Positions 27,534-36,661 of a stretch of DNA of 64,000 nt are shown piece after piece. The stretch comes from Pseudanabaena sp. FACHB-1998 (GTDB taxonomy: Bacteria > Cyanobacteriota > Cyanobacteriia > Pseudanabaenales > Pseudanabaenaceae). The notes beneath the pieces were generated by a model, which did no database searches, had not been told where the DNA came from, and worked only from the letters and a program-made list of their open reading frames with translations. The position numbers were made by a program, and so were the translations under genes. Position 1 is the stretch's first letter. The number at the start of each line of letters is the position of its first letter. Where the stretch lies: positions 124,001 through 188,000 of the forward strand of contig NZ_JACJQA010000028.1 of the NCBI RefSeq assembly GCF_014696355.1, written 5' to 3'.

Positions 27534-28628
27534 TTAGGCACTGGTGAGGAATAAAATCACATCGCCTTCTTGAACGACATATTCTTTCCCTTCACTGCGG
27601 AGTAGTCCCTTAGAACGCGCCGCACTCATTGATCCTGATTCTATAAGATCTTTAAATGCTACGGTTTCGGCACGGATGAAGGCTTTCTCAAAATCAGAGT
27701 GAATCACCCCTGCGGCTTGGGGTGCTTTCATGCCAGCATGAATTGTCCATGCTCTAGCTTCTTTGGGCCCAACTGTGAAGTAGGTACGCAGTCCTAAAAG
27801 ATGATAGGTAGCCCGAATTAGAGACTTCAATCCGCCTTCCCTTACACCCAAGGACTCTAGATAGTCTTGACGTTCTTCGTCGGGTAATTCTAATAACTCG
27901 GCTTCAACTTGAGCCGAAACGATAGTTACTTCAGCATTTTCTGTGGCGGCGATCGCCTTGACCTTATCGACAAACGCATTGCCTGTGGCTAAATCATCTT
28001 CAGCGACATTAGCAGCATAAATTGTAGGCTTGAGAGTTAACAACTGAAGCACAGAAATGGCATCTTTTTCTTCGTCGGAGAGATTAGCGAGACGAGCGGG
28101 CTTACCAGAATCTAACACTTCCCGAACTTTTTCTAAGGCAGCTAATTCCATCTTTGCTTCGGAATCATTACTGCGAACTGCTTTGCGAGTACGATCAATA
28201 CGACGCTCTACTTGTGCCAAGTCCGATAGAGCTAGTTCAAGGGTAATGATTTCAATATCACGAACGGGATCAATCGATGCTTCCACATGGATGATGTCAT
28301 CATTTTCAAAACATCGCACGACATGCACGATCGCATCGCAAACTCGGATATTTCCTAAAAATTGATTTCCTAGTCCTTCACCCTTACTTGCGCCTCTGAC
28401 CAATCCTGCAATATCGACAAATTCGACTCTGGTAGGTATGATTTGGGCAGATTTGCCGACTTCAGCAAGAGTAGTCAGGCGATCGTCAGGTACTGACACC
28501 GAGCCAACATTAGGTTCGATCGTACAAAAGGGAAAGTTGGCTGCTTCGGCTTTGGCGTTGGCAACTAGGGCATTAAATAACGTAGACTTGCCCACATTGG
28601 GTAGTCCGACAATCCCAGCTTTGAGCAT
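27534..28628 (-). CDS. ychF: redox-regulated ATPase / Obg-like P-loop protein YchF
   Basis: A universally conserved Obg-family protein that hydrolyses ATP rather than GTP and associates with ribosomes and the stress response. The G1 loop is GLPNVGKSTLFNAL (about residues 8-21), the G2/G3 region VEFVDIAGLVRGASKGEGLGNQ. The central coiled-coil insertion (VERRIDRTRKAVR) and the C-terminal TGS domain (KDLIESGSMSAARSKGLLRSEG ending VILFLTSA, split by EGKEYVVQEGD) are intact. It has 364 residues, the usual length. Confidence 0.97.
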   Translation of the reverse strand: MLKAGIVGLPNVGKSTLFNALVANAKAEAANFPFCTIEPNVGSVSVPDDRLTTLAEVGKSAQIIPTRVEFVDIAGLVRGASKGEGLGNQFLGNIRVCDAIVHVVRCFENDDIIHVEASIDPVRDIEIITLELALSDLAQVERRIDRTRKAVRSNDSEAKMELAALEKVREVLDSGKPARLANLSDEEKDAISVLQLLTLKPTIYAANVAEDDLATGNAFVDKVKAIAATENAEVTIVSAQVEAELLELPDEERQDYLESLGVREGGLKSLIRATYHLLGLRTYFTVGPKEARAWTIHAGMKAPQAAGVIHSDFEKAFIRAETVAFKDLIESGSMSAARSKGLLRSEGKEYVVQEGDVILFLTSA

Positions 28629-28994
28629 GGCTATCTAGACAAAAACTTTTTGACATTGTGCTTATAAATTTTGGCACATATATGTAATAGCAAGTATGTA
28701 ATAGCAAGAAAGAGAGTTGAGGCGCTAAGCAGGGCACTCGCATAAACAATCAAAGAGAAATTGGTATAGAAATGTAAGGTTTTCTTAGGACATAAAACCC
28801 AAAGAGCGAGTTGCGGCGCTTCGTGCTGCAACCCGCTTTTTGGGCTTTGGTTTGTACTAGCTAACTCTTGCTTTGCTATATAACCTTGAAACTCTAATTG
28901 GTGTAAGGCTCACTAGGAAGACAGCACGACAATCTGAATTCAAAAGATGAGAGATAGCGCAAAGCATCACCTTTCATCTATAAAAATAGAATCA
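28629..28994. other. intergenic region with a dispersed palindromic element
   Basis: 366 bases upstream of ychF and downstream of an ABC ATPase gene. It contains the repeat copy at 28785-28860 and a degenerate GCGC-rich fragment near 28717-28737. I see no gene. Confidence 0.6.
28785..28860. repeat. dispersed palindromic element, copy A
   Basis: Begins TTAGGACATAAAACCCAAAG and carries the core GCGAGTTGCGGCGC, with an imperfect mirrored arm GCAACCCGCTTTTTGGGC and the end TTTGTACTAGCTAA. It shares its core and outer parts with copies at 42724, 53896, 51484 and 58072. Confidence 0.6.
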
Positions 28995-29984
28995 CTAATC
29001 AAAATGAATAGTAGAACCTTGTCGAAAAACTCTCCCGATTACCTCTTCGATCGCAGGTTCATTCACCGATAAGTCTAAAATTTCCAACTCCGCCAAAATT
29101 TGAGAAACTACCCTCGTTAAATTTTCCCGTGGCACTAGAAAACAAATCGCCTGTCCATCAATTTGGGAAATTTGACCATACTTTTGTAAGCGATCGCGAT
29201 CGCTAATGGACTGGGCTAGCTCGACGCGCACCTCGCGATAGGGTGCAAAATCATTGTGTAAACCCTCGAGACTACCATCATAAATTAGTCCGCCTTGATG
29301 AATTAGCAATACTCGTTTACACAAAGCCGTAATATCCGCCATGTAATGACTAGTCAAGAGAATCGTCGCTTTATAGCGATCGTTATATTCCCGCAAAAAT
29401 TCCCGCACACTAGCTTGAGCATTAACATCCAAGCCCAGAGTTGGTTCATCTAAAAATAAAACCTGCGGTTGATGCAACAAAGCAGCTAATAACTCCGCCT
29501 TCATCCGTTCTCCCAAGGAAAGCTTACGCATTGGCTGGGATAACTTTCCTTCTAGGGCGAGCATTTCTGTTAATTCGCCCAGACGATGTTTAAACACCTT
29601 ATCGGGGATGTCATAGACAGCAGCATTCATTTTCAAAGAGTCTAGAGCTGGCAAATCCCAAATTAGCTGCTGCTTCTGCCCCATAACTAAAGTAATTTTT
29701 TGTAAAAAATCTCGGTCACGACGAAAGGGAATATGTCCTGCAACTTTGATAGCCCCCGCAGATGGATGTATCAGACCTGTCAACATTTTGAGGGTCGTGG
29801 TTTTACCTGCACCATTTGCCCCCAAAAAACCGACCATTTCCCCAGATTCGATCGCAAAAGATACATCTTTAACCGCCGCAATAGATCGGTATTGGCGATG
29901 CCAAAAATGGCGAATAGTGCCAATCAGTCCAGCTTCTTTAATGGCAATATTATAAATTTTGCTCAAACCTTCGACTGTAACCAT
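28995..29984 (-). CDS. ABC transporter ATP-binding protein (COG4586-like, ABC-2 type)
   Basis: ATPase subunit of an uncharacterised ABC-2 exporter. The P-loop is GANGAGKTTTLKM, the Q-loop region VMGQKQQLIWDLP is typical of the COG4586 group, the signature is LSLGERMK, and Walker B is VLFLDEPTLGLD. A C-terminal regulatory part of about 100 residues follows, for 329 in total. The start at 29984 gives MVTVEGLSKIYNI. Genes for the two permeases usually found beside it are not in the window, so it works with subunits encoded elsewhere. Confidence 0.9.
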   Translation of the reverse strand: MVTVEGLSKIYNIAIKEAGLIGTIRHFWHRQYRSIAAVKDVSFAIESGEMVGFLGANGAGKTTTLKMLTGLIHPSAGAIKVAGHIPFRRDRDFLQKITLVMGQKQQLIWDLPALDSLKMNAAVYDIPDKVFKHRLGELTEMLALEGKLSQPMRKLSLGERMKAELLAALLHQPQVLFLDEPTLGLDVNAQASVREFLREYNDRYKATILLTSHYMADITALCKRVLLIHQGGLIYDGSLEGLHNDFAPYREVRVELAQSISDRDRLQKYGQISQIDGQAICFLVPRENLTRVVSQILAELEILDLSVNEPAIEEVIGRVFRQGSTIHFD

Positions 29985-30285
29985 CCCTATAGCGCTCTAA
30001 CCAAGATGCATTCTGATATACTGTCAACAATATCGATGTTTTTCATTGATCGGTTAGAGTTGGATCAACAATTCTGTAAAGACACAATCAAAAAACAGTT
30101 AATGTTGATTAAGCAATATTCATAACCTTATCTTATTTTTAGGGTTTTGGAAATTTTATGACTGCATTAGCGAGCGATCGTTTTTAAAAAGCTTAAGTTT
30201 TCTGAGGAATTAATAAATTTCCTTGAAAACTCAAGGTTTAGGGCGATCCTATCTGATGCACAACTGGAAAATCAGGAAGGCAGTT
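29985..30285. other. divergent intergenic region, no gene seen
   Basis: About 300 bases between the ABC ATPase gene and the response-regulator gene. An open frame of moderate length crosses it from 30223, but its codons before 30286 are not conserved. No clear operator or hairpin. Confidence 0.5.
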
Positions 30286-30657
30286 ATGGTAAGAGTCCTC
30301 GTAGTGGACGATAGTTCGATGGTGTTGGAGATGGTCTCGGCACATTTAAAGCAACATGGCATGGAAGTCATAGAGTCTAATGATGGCGCTGATGCGGTGG
30401 AAAAACTCAAAACTTTGACACCAGATCTCGTAGTTACCGATGTAGTTATGCCTCGGATGAATGGCTATGAGTTATGTCGTTGGATCAAAAATAATGCCTC
30501 TACGAAGAATGTACCCGTGATTATGTGTACAACTAAAAGTGAGGAATTTGATAAATATTGGGGTATGAAACAGGGAGCAGATGCATATTTGACCAAGCCT
30601 TATCATCCTCCTGAATTAATCAAAACAATTAAGCAGTTACTTAGCCAAATTAAATAG
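30286..30657 (+). CDS. single-domain response regulator (PixH/PilH/CheY-like)
   Basis: A 123-residue receiver domain only. The acidic pocket is VVDD (residues 7-10), the phospho-acceptor is the aspartate of VVTDVVMPRMNGYE, and the conserved lysine is in YLTKPYHPPE. The segment EEFDKYWGMKQGADAY is typical of cyanobacterial PixH/PilH regulators that act in phototaxis and pilus control. I choose ATG 30286 (MVRVLVVDDSS), preceded by AGGAAGGCAG; the open frame extends to 30223. No kinase, methyl-accepting or pix operon genes are adjacent, so it is an orphan regulator. Confidence 0.88.
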   Translation: MVRVLVVDDSSMVLEMVSAHLKQHGMEVIESNDGADAVEKLKTLTPDLVVTDVVMPRMNGYELCRWIKNNASTKNVPVIMCTTKSEEFDKYWGMKQGADAYLTKPYHPPELIKTIKQLLSQIK

Positions 30658-30707
30658 TATAAAAAAGCAATTGGTGGCGCGATGCGCCACCAATTGCTTT
30701 TTTATAC
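30657..30707. terminator. bidirectional terminator
   Basis: Perfect inverted repeat GTATAAAAAAGCAATTGGTG, GCGCGATGCGC core and mirrored arm. It ends both the response regulator and psiE-like genes. Confidence 0.85.
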
Positions 30708-30716
30708 TTGTTTATA

Positions 30717-31238
30717 CTATTTACGTTCTTTGAGCTTTGCTGAGGCTGTTTGCTCTGGGTCAATACCTTCAAAGGTGGGGGGCAACCAAACTCGGACCAC
30801 TAAAAGTACAGCAAGAGCAATTAAAAAAGCGCAGGTAGCCAATATTTGTTTCCAATCAACCTCTAGCAAACCCTTAACAATTACTTCTCGTAAGACCGAC
30901 ACAATCGTAACTTCTACGGAAACCCCTATAGAAACTCGTTGTTCTTGCAGATAAATGATTAACAGACGAAATAATTCTACTAAAATAAGAATAAACAATA
31001 TATCTGCTGTTATTTCATGGAATTGCAAGTTTGTAAATAAAGAGAGAAAAGTTTGTTTTAGCTGCAATACCATGACGCAGAAAAGTCCAATACACAAGGA
31101 AACAGCAATAACATCTTGGACTAGTTCTAAAGTATTGACAATTCGGCACCGCAGAGTTTGATTATGCAAAGGATCAATAGTTTGCTCCTCGTTCCTTTGA
31201 TGTTCGTTTTTATCAATTAGCTGTTGTAACTTCTGCAT
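30717..31238 (-). CDS. PsiE-family phosphate-starvation-inducible membrane protein
   Basis: A 173-residue inner-membrane protein with four predicted helices (about residues 40-60, 75-93, 105-125 and 135-152). The middle segment LFILILVELFRLLIIYLQEQRVSIGVSVEVTIVSVLRE matches PsiE, in particular RLL..YL...R...... V...I..V.R. The family is induced by phosphate starvation in E. coli; its activity is unknown. The N-terminal 35 residues are hydrophilic. I see no Pho box in the promoter region. Confidence 0.85.
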   Translation of the reverse strand: MQKLQQLIDKNEHQRNEEQTIDPLHNQTLRCRIVNTLELVQDVIAVSLCIGLFCVMVLQLKQTFLSLFTNLQFHEITADILFILILVELFRLLIIYLQEQRVSIGVSVEVTIVSVLREVIVKGLLEVDWKQILATCAFLIALAVLLVVRVWLPPTFEGIDPEQTASAKLKERK

Positions 31239-31369
31239 TGGTTATTTCCTCTATGTTGAACCCTTGACCCAAACTAACATAGCTTTTGTTTATGTCGCAA
31301 TTAAAATCCTATTAGAATTTATAATATAATTGATAGAGATGACCTCAACGCATCCATTTGTCAAGCAAT

Positions 31370-32269
31370 ATGAATTTTGATTTCTATCTGGGTTGCGCTG
31401 TATGGGCTTACAAGGGTTGGCTCGGTGATTTTTATCCCAAAGGTAGTCGCGCCACTGAACTTTTGAAGCTTTACAGCGATCGCTTAGCGGCGGTAGAAGT
31501 CAATTCGACTTTTTATGTGATTCCCGATCGCCAAACCGTTGAGCGTTGGGCAAAGGATACACCCACAGGATTTCGTTTTTGCCCGAAATTTCCTAAACAA
31601 CTAACTCATAATGGTTTGCTTTTGCCCTATATTGAGCAAGCTTCGCATTTTTTAGATTTAATGTCTGGTTTCGGCGATCGCTTAGGTGTAGTATTTGTGC
31701 AGTTACCACCTAGCTATAGCCCTGCTAGTTTTGGGGATTTGACTAATTTTCTTACAGCCCTACCAGCCAGCAAATATCAGATTGCTCTAGAAGTACGCCA
31801 CGCTGACTGGTTTAAATCTCCCCATAGCGATCACCTCAATCAGCTATTACAAACTTTAGGTATTGGTCGGGTATTGCTAGATACCCGACCAATTTATGAT
31901 TTGCCGTTGGGAGACTTAGCATTAGGGGAGGAGATTGATCACGCCCTATTTCTAGCAGTTCAGCAAGAAAGCCGTAAACCGAATTTACCTTTACTACCTG
32001 TAGTCACCGCCCCTTTTAGTATTGTGCGGTTTATCAGTCATCCCAATCGCGACTTAAATATTCGATTCTGGCAAGAATGGACGAATTATTTACAGGAATG
32101 GCTAGCCAATGGAACTCAGATCTATTTTTTTGTTCATTGTCCTCGAGAGGAGCGATCGCCCCATAATGCCAAATATTTTCAAGAAATGTTAGAAAAAGCG
32201 AATATTCCTGTTCCTCCATTGCCTTGGAATGCTCTCGCTATACCACCAGAGCAACTAACTTTGTTTTAA
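31370..32269 (+). CDS. DUF72-family protein (YecE-like TIM barrel)
   Basis: A 299-residue DUF72 protein. The N terminus FDFYLGCAVWAYKGWLGDFY and the following VEVNSTFYVIPDRQTVERW, GFRFCPKFPKQLTH and VFVQLPPSY are all typical of the family, which has a TIM-barrel related to sugar isomerases. The function is unknown. I set the start at ATG 31370; a TTG four codons earlier is also possible. It is convergent with mobA and shares a terminator. Confidence 0.9.
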   Translation: MNFDFYLGCAVWAYKGWLGDFYPKGSRATELLKLYSDRLAAVEVNSTFYVIPDRQTVERWAKDTPTGFRFCPKFPKQLTHNGLLLPYIEQASHFLDLMSGFGDRLGVVFVQLPPSYSPASFGDLTNFLTALPASKYQIALEVRHADWFKSPHSDHLNQLLQTLGIGRVLLDTRPIYDLPLGDLALGEEIDHALFLAVQQESRKPNLPLLPVVTAPFSIVRFISHPNRDLNIRFWQEWTNYLQEWLANGTQIYFFVHCPREERSPHNAKYFQEMLEKANIPVPPLPWNALAIPPEQLTLF

Positions 32270-32273
32270 CACT

Positions 32274-32321
32274 CCAACTGACGGTACAAGTATTGCTTGG
32301 CAAACTTGTACCGTCAGTTGG
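32274..32321. terminator. bidirectional terminator
   Basis: Perfect stem CCAACTGACGGTACAAGT / ACTTGTACCGTCAGTTGG with an 12-base loop between DUF72 and mobA. Confidence 0.8.
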
Positions 32322-32970
32322 GGTTTGAGCGCTTAGCTATAGCAGCAAATTCTTCAGGTGTATTGCAATTAACCAGCATCGACCTAGGTGCATTTTCTAT
32401 TTCCATTACCTCTTGATTCGCTAACCATTTTTGGAATGATCTTCCTCCATTTTTAATAAATTCTTTCAGCGAATCTCGACATTGCCATCGATAAAATCCA
32501 CACAAAGGTTCCCATTGCTTTTGGGAATGCTGATCTACAGAGCGAGGTAAATAGGCGATCGCCCTACTCGGTAAGTCCCTTAACTGAGATACCCAAGTTT
32601 GTAAAATTTCATCCTGAAGATTTGGCAAATCGCAAGCTAGGAGCAATATCCAATCGGGTTGGTAGGTCAAAGAATTGGCGATTGCTTCCATTCCCTGCCA
32701 AAAACCAACTAAAGCTCCATCAAACTTTTGATCAATTACCAATTGTGGAGATTGCGAAATAGTTCGCGTGCTTTCTGGAGAAATCGTCAAACTCGCGATC
32801 GCTTCTTGAAACTGTTTCTGACTTCGAGCCACAATAAACATCGAGTCACTTACGGTTAAAGCTGTGCGACAAGTTTTAGCTAAAAGAGATTCTCCATTAA
32901 GCTCTAATAGGGCTTTATCCCTCCCCATTCGGGAACTTTTTCCACCACATAAGGCGATCGCGATTACCAA
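32314..32970 (-). CDS. mobA: molybdenum cofactor guanylyltransferase
   Basis: Transfers GMP from GTP to molybdopterin to make the bis-MGD type cofactor used by nitrate reductase. The nucleotidyltransferase motif ALCGGKSSRMGRDKALLELN is at residues about 6-25 and the LLACDLPNL segment binds metal. It has 218 residues. The only in-frame start in front of the motif is TTG at 32970. This overlaps the stop of the preceding large gene by seven bases, so the two are likely cotranscribed. No other moa/moe genes are in the window. Confidence 0.92.
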   Translation of the reverse strand: MVIAIALCGGKSSRMGRDKALLELNGESLLAKTCRTALTVSDSMFIVARSQKQFQEAIASLTISPESTRTISQSPQLVIDQKFDGALVGFWQGMEAIANSLTYQPDWILLLACDLPNLQDEILQTWVSQLRDLPSRAIAYLPRSVDQHSQKQWEPLCGFYRWQCRDSLKEFIKNGGRSFQKWLANQEVMEIENAPRSMLVNCNTPEEFAAIAKRSNPN

Positions 32971-35612
32971 CGCAAATTACCCTTAATCCTGAAATCAATT
33001 CCAGAACCACCCGTACCTAACTGCATCTCAATCGCCGCCAAGCTCTGGGGAATTTGATATCGAAATAAAACCCCAAAGACTGAAGACTGCTCGCGACTAT
33101 CAATCCCCTGATTAATATCTCTAAAATTTTTAATAAACAAACCTGCTGTCCAAATAGAATTTAAAGCTTGCGTCGCTTCCAAAGACCAATTAAAATTCTG
33201 ATCGTATTCTAAACTTCCCCGAAATCGCGTTCCCCCCATCATATCTAGCGATCCTTGCAAAAATCCAATAGTACGAAGGTTTGAGCCTTGAAGTACTAAG
33301 CCAGTACCAGGAGTTAAGGAGATATTCATTCCCTGTCCCTGACGACCATAGGTGTAGGAAAATATCAAAGTTCCCGCATTGTTATTATTAATAGAACTAT
33401 TCCAATTCAGTCTTAGCACAGGAGAGCCTGTAGTGATAGCAGTGGCTATTTTCTTGCTCTCATCCAATTCAACTGAACTACTCGACCAACTCAAAACAGC
33501 ATTGACAAAAGCTCCGAGAGAAGGTTCAGGATTTCCCAAAGTATTATTGGAGACGTTACCTGCTTTATTTGGCGAAAGATTGAACCACAAGCCAGATGAA
33601 ATCCCATAGTTGAAATTGTCGACGGAACCTGACCAATTTGCTTCAATACTAGGCAATGAGATATAGCCTAAATAACTGGAAAATTTTCCCGATTGAGTGG
33701 CTTTTTGAGTTAACTCAATGCGATCGAAGGCTAAAACTAGCCTTTTAATACCCGCAGGAATAGTAGCAAAAATAGGATTAGAGGAATTAATATTTTGAAC
33801 AAATTGCCGACCATCGGGAGCAGTTAAAATAATTTCGGAAGCAAAGGCTGAACTAGGCTGAAATCCTGTCTCATTCCGAGGAATCAGCGTGCCAATAAAA
33901 GTTAAAGGGCCAAAATCCTGAAAATTGGTACGCAGTTCTGAAACCACCGTATCGCCAAAAACAATATCATTAATCTCTTGGTCAATAAATTGAACAGCCC
34001 TACGGTACAACCCCGTTCTCACTTGAAATATGTCCGAACTGGTAGGTCGAATATCACTAGAAACTGTAATGTTGCCAGATATCTGCTCTAGCGCACTAGA
34101 AAGATTGCTATAAAAAAGATTTGAATTTAAGCGCTGATTAATTTGCTGCCTTTGTTCAGAAGTGGATTTTGTAGATAGAGAGTTGAATTTAGCCTGTGAA
34201 TCTCGTAATCTTTTTGCCTCATCAATCCTATCTTGAATATTGTTTGGAGCTATTCCTAAAAAAGTACTACCCAACAACATCCCCACTGTACTATTTAAAC
34301 TCTGCGCTCCATCAACTTTTCCGCGATCGAAAGAATAGGTTAAGGATGCGCCGATATTGACAAATCTATTACTATAGCTAGCTTTTATTTCTTCCTTGTC
34401 ATAGGTGATAAGAGACTGATTTACAGGACGACTCGCATATATCCTTTCCCATGAACTAAAACTTGTTTGTGTAGTAGTTTGCACGGTCGGATTTCTAGCA
34501 CCTAGATCAGACCAAAATAGGGAATTTAAATAATAAAACTGTTTTTCTCCCTTTTTGAGGTTAGGATTAGTCAAAATTTGTAGGAGATCGAAATTATCAA
34601 ATTTACCATCTTGGAGAATTTTGACTCCAGGTAAAGATGTAAATCCACCTAACTTTGACTTTGCAGATTGGGAATTAGAGCTAATATTAAATGCTAATCC
34701 TAGTGCGTCCAAACCACTAGGCGAAACTACCGAGTCTAGAGCTAACGGAATAGCTCCATTATCAAATAGAGCCTGAAGGTTTACTGTCGGAAATCCTTGA
34801 ATTACTTGAGGAGTATTTTGGGCTTCTAAATTTCCAAAATTAGAGGAACCACCTTGAGGATTATTGGTTGAACCAGTTCCTATCAAGGTTACATTTGGTC
34901 TATTAAGATCGAAACCTGAATTGATCGTAATATTAGGTGCTGGTATCCCAGGTGGATTAACTGCTTCCGCAGCCGTTGATTGAACAGAAAGGGTTCTTGG
35001 ATCAAGATTGTTGGTAATTAGTGGAAAGTTCTCAGGTAAAGATGTAACAACTTGAGTTCCTGTTAAAGCACGCGAAAAAGTGATTGTTGAATTAAAGCTA
35101 ATGTCCGTCCCATCACCTTGATGCAATATTCCTGCTTGATATCCTTGAGTTTCGATCGCAATTTCGTTATTTGGCAGCACCCAGTAAAACTGATCGGACT
35201 TAGGAAAATAACCGTAAGTTAATTTAATAACAACTGGATTTTTACTAGCAAATCGGATGTCAGAATCCAGATAACTCTCTGAGTTATTGGGACTAAAAAT
35301 AGTTGGCGGAAAAGTTAAGCGATCCGTGGGATTAGTTAGCCAAGGATAGCGAGCCGAAGTAGTACTGATGGCAAAATTAACAACCTCATTAATTTGTTCT
35401 GGCTTAAGAGTATTTGATTGTTGATCGACCTTGGGAGGTTCTTGAGGAATTACAGGTAAGTTTTGTTGTATCTGATCGGGAATTTTACCTGGATCAATAG
35501 GAATATTTTGGGCAAAATTTTGTCCAAAAACATCATTTTGTCCAGCAAATATCCACAAAAAAATTGCTGCCGCACTCCCAATTTTGACAGAGTGTGCCTT
35601 AAATTGGGTCAT
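32964..35612 (-). CDS. large exported protein, predicted outer-membrane beta-rich
   Basis: An 882-residue protein with a signal peptide (hydrophobic stretch IGSAAAIFLWIFAG near residues 11-24), then a Gln/Pro-rich spacer to about residue 75. The rest is beta-rich with many Asn, Ser and aromatic residues. The last third reads as alternating amphipathic strands (for example FRGSLEYDQNFNWSLEATQ) and the chain ends in aromatic LRW, as outer-membrane barrels do. A helical stretch (about 480-525) interrupts it. Residues about 565-640 contain IVFGDTVVSELRTNFQDFG and LTFIGTLIPRNE. The protein may be a porin- or usher-like channel, but I do not recognise the family. It lies directly downstream of two small secreted paralogues. 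Confidence 0.65.
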   Translation of the reverse strand: MTQFKAHSVKIGSAAAIFLWIFAGQNDVFGQNFAQNIPIDPGKIPDQIQQNLPVIPQEPPKVDQQSNTLKPEQINEVVNFAISTTSARYPWLTNPTDRLTFPPTIFSPNNSESYLDSDIRFASKNPVVIKLTYGYFPKSDQFYWVLPNNEIAIETQGYQAGILHQGDGTDISFNSTITFSRALTGTQVVTSLPENFPLITNNLDPRTLSVQSTAAEAVNPPGIPAPNITINSGFDLNRPNVTLIGTGSTNNPQGGSSNFGNLEAQNTPQVIQGFPTVNLQALFDNGAIPLALDSVVSPSGLDALGLAFNISSNSQSAKSKLGGFTSLPGVKILQDGKFDNFDLLQILTNPNLKKGEKQFYYLNSLFWSDLGARNPTVQTTTQTSFSSWERIYASRPVNQSLITYDKEEIKASYSNRFVNIGASLTYSFDRGKVDGAQSLNSTVGMLLGSTFLGIAPNNIQDRIDEAKRLRDSQAKFNSLSTKSTSEQRQQINQRLNSNLFYSNLSSALEQISGNITVSSDIRPTSSDIFQVRTGLYRRAVQFIDQEINDIVFGDTVVSELRTNFQDFGPLTFIGTLIPRNETGFQPSSAFASEIILTAPDGRQFVQNINSSNPIFATIPAGIKRLVLAFDRIELTQKATQSGKFSSYLGYISLPSIEANWSGSVDNFNYGISSGLWFNLSPNKAGNVSNNTLGNPEPSLGAFVNAVLSWSSSSVELDESKKIATAITTGSPVLRLNWNSSINNNNAGTLIFSYTYGRQGQGMNISLTPGTGLVLQGSNLRTIGFLQGSLDMMGGTRFRGSLEYDQNFNWSLEATQALNSIWTAGLFIKNFRDINQGIDSREQSSVFGVLFRYQIPQSLAAIEMQLGTGGSGIDFRIKGNLRW

Positions 35613-35686
35613 AATTTGCCAGTATTTTTAAATAATATAAATAGGTAAAAATCAAGAAAAATGAAACTAACTAAATATATCCCAAG

Positions 35687-36217
35687 CTATTCAAGTCCAT
35701 TAATTCCTGCGCCCGCCTTAATTAAAGCCGCCGCCGCCTCAAGTTGTCTGGACGTAAGAGCTGATGGATTACCACTTGCAGCCTGAAGTAATATGCTTGC
35801 TGCCGCCTGTGTAAAGGAATTTGCGGGACCAGCGGCTGTAATTGCTCCTCCACCTAAACTTAGAGACTCCAGAACTTTTTCTCCAGATGTCAAAGTAGTG
35901 TATGTAGGTAAGACAACAGTCGTACCCGAATAGTAAAAACCAGATGGCAGAGAAGATTCAGCAGAGATAGTAGTTATAGGTCCTGATACAGATGAGGTAA
36001 GAACTGATGTGGGGGTTATTGTGTTAGATATAAGATTTCCTGCCGTATCAAAGTTGTTTGTAACGGTATTAAAAGTGGCAAATGTTTTCGTTTCTCCATT
36101 GGCGAATACTGCTGAAGCAGAGATTCTAGCTGTTTGCGCTGAGATGCTTTCAACATTACAACTCAGTACAATTACAGATATTAATGTTAAAAGGTTTTTA
36201 TTTTTAATGGATTTCAT
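35687..36217 (-). CDS. small secreted protein, paralogue 1 (C-terminal IKAGAGINGLE)
   Basis: A 176-residue exported protein. The signal peptide is KNKNLLTLISVIVLSCNVES with a likely cut after SISA. The mature part is Ser/Thr/Ala/Gly-rich, has no cysteine and is predicted beta-rich, with an alanine-rich helix near the end (SFTQAAASILLQAAS). The C terminus AAALIKAGAGINGLE closely matches that of the next gene (SAIIKAGAGVNGLD). The middle parts also correspond loosely (LPSGFYYSGTT versus LPAGAFYKTTN, ESLSLGGGAIT versus ESLSVGSNGVV). It lies 74 bases upstream of the large outer-membrane-like gene. No known family recognised. Confidence 0.7.
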   Translation of the reverse strand: MKSIKNKNLLTLISVIVLSCNVESISAQTARISASAVFANGETKTFATFNTVTNNFDTAGNLISNTITPTSVLTSSVSGPITTISAESSLPSGFYYSGTTVVLPTYTTLTSGEKVLESLSLGGGAITAAGPANSFTQAAASILLQAASGNPSALTSRQLEAAAALIKAGAGINGLE

Positions 36218-36543
36218 GGTTTCATACCATTCTTAACTAAAATAAATACAGTCGAAACATTATAAGCGTTTATGGGGCTTATTTCTAAATTAATATTTAA
36301 CTTTAACTAATTTTTGGGTCACTAAATATTTCAATTGATTAAGATCTTTCGTGTAAGTCAAATCGGGATTTTCCCTCTGTATTTTTAAAATAATTTTAAA
36401 AATATAGAAATTGTCATTTTAGGTAATCTTTTGTCTTACATGAATTTGATTGTTAATCCTTGGAACTTATAGTTAAGCTTTTGGAGCCAGCGTTATTTGT
36501 CAATAAAATCCGTACAACTTGATTAGTTTTAACCAAATAAATA

Positions 36544-36586
36544 CCCTAAGAAATTGATCGATAAACTTGAGTCAAAATCTTAGGGT
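36544..36586 (-). terminator. hairpin with CCCTAAGA/TCTTAGGG stem
   Basis: Eight-base stem around a 27-base loop, flanked on the plus side by TTTTTG. Second of two hairpins after the 36662-37168 gene. Confidence 0.45.
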
Positions 36587-36598
36587 TTTTGTAGTTAA

Positions 36599-36640
36599 AC
36601 AAACTACAAAGATAATAGTAATATCATCTTTGTAGTTTGT
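36599..36640 (-). terminator. terminator after secreted paralogue 2
   Basis: Fifteen-base perfect stem ACAAACTACAAAGAT / ATCTTTGTAGTTTGT, loop of 12, directly downstream of the gene on the minus strand. Confidence 0.7.
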
Positions 36641-36661
36641 TGATCATCAGAAATGTGTCAA

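Larger units (their letters stand above)
36218..36661. other. AT-rich intergenic region between the two secreted paralogues
   Basis: 444 bases with no coding potential. It holds two tandem hairpins near the end of the upstream gene (36544-36586 and 36599-36640) and otherwise very AT-rich sequence that could carry the promoter of the 35687-36217 gene. Confidence 0.55.
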
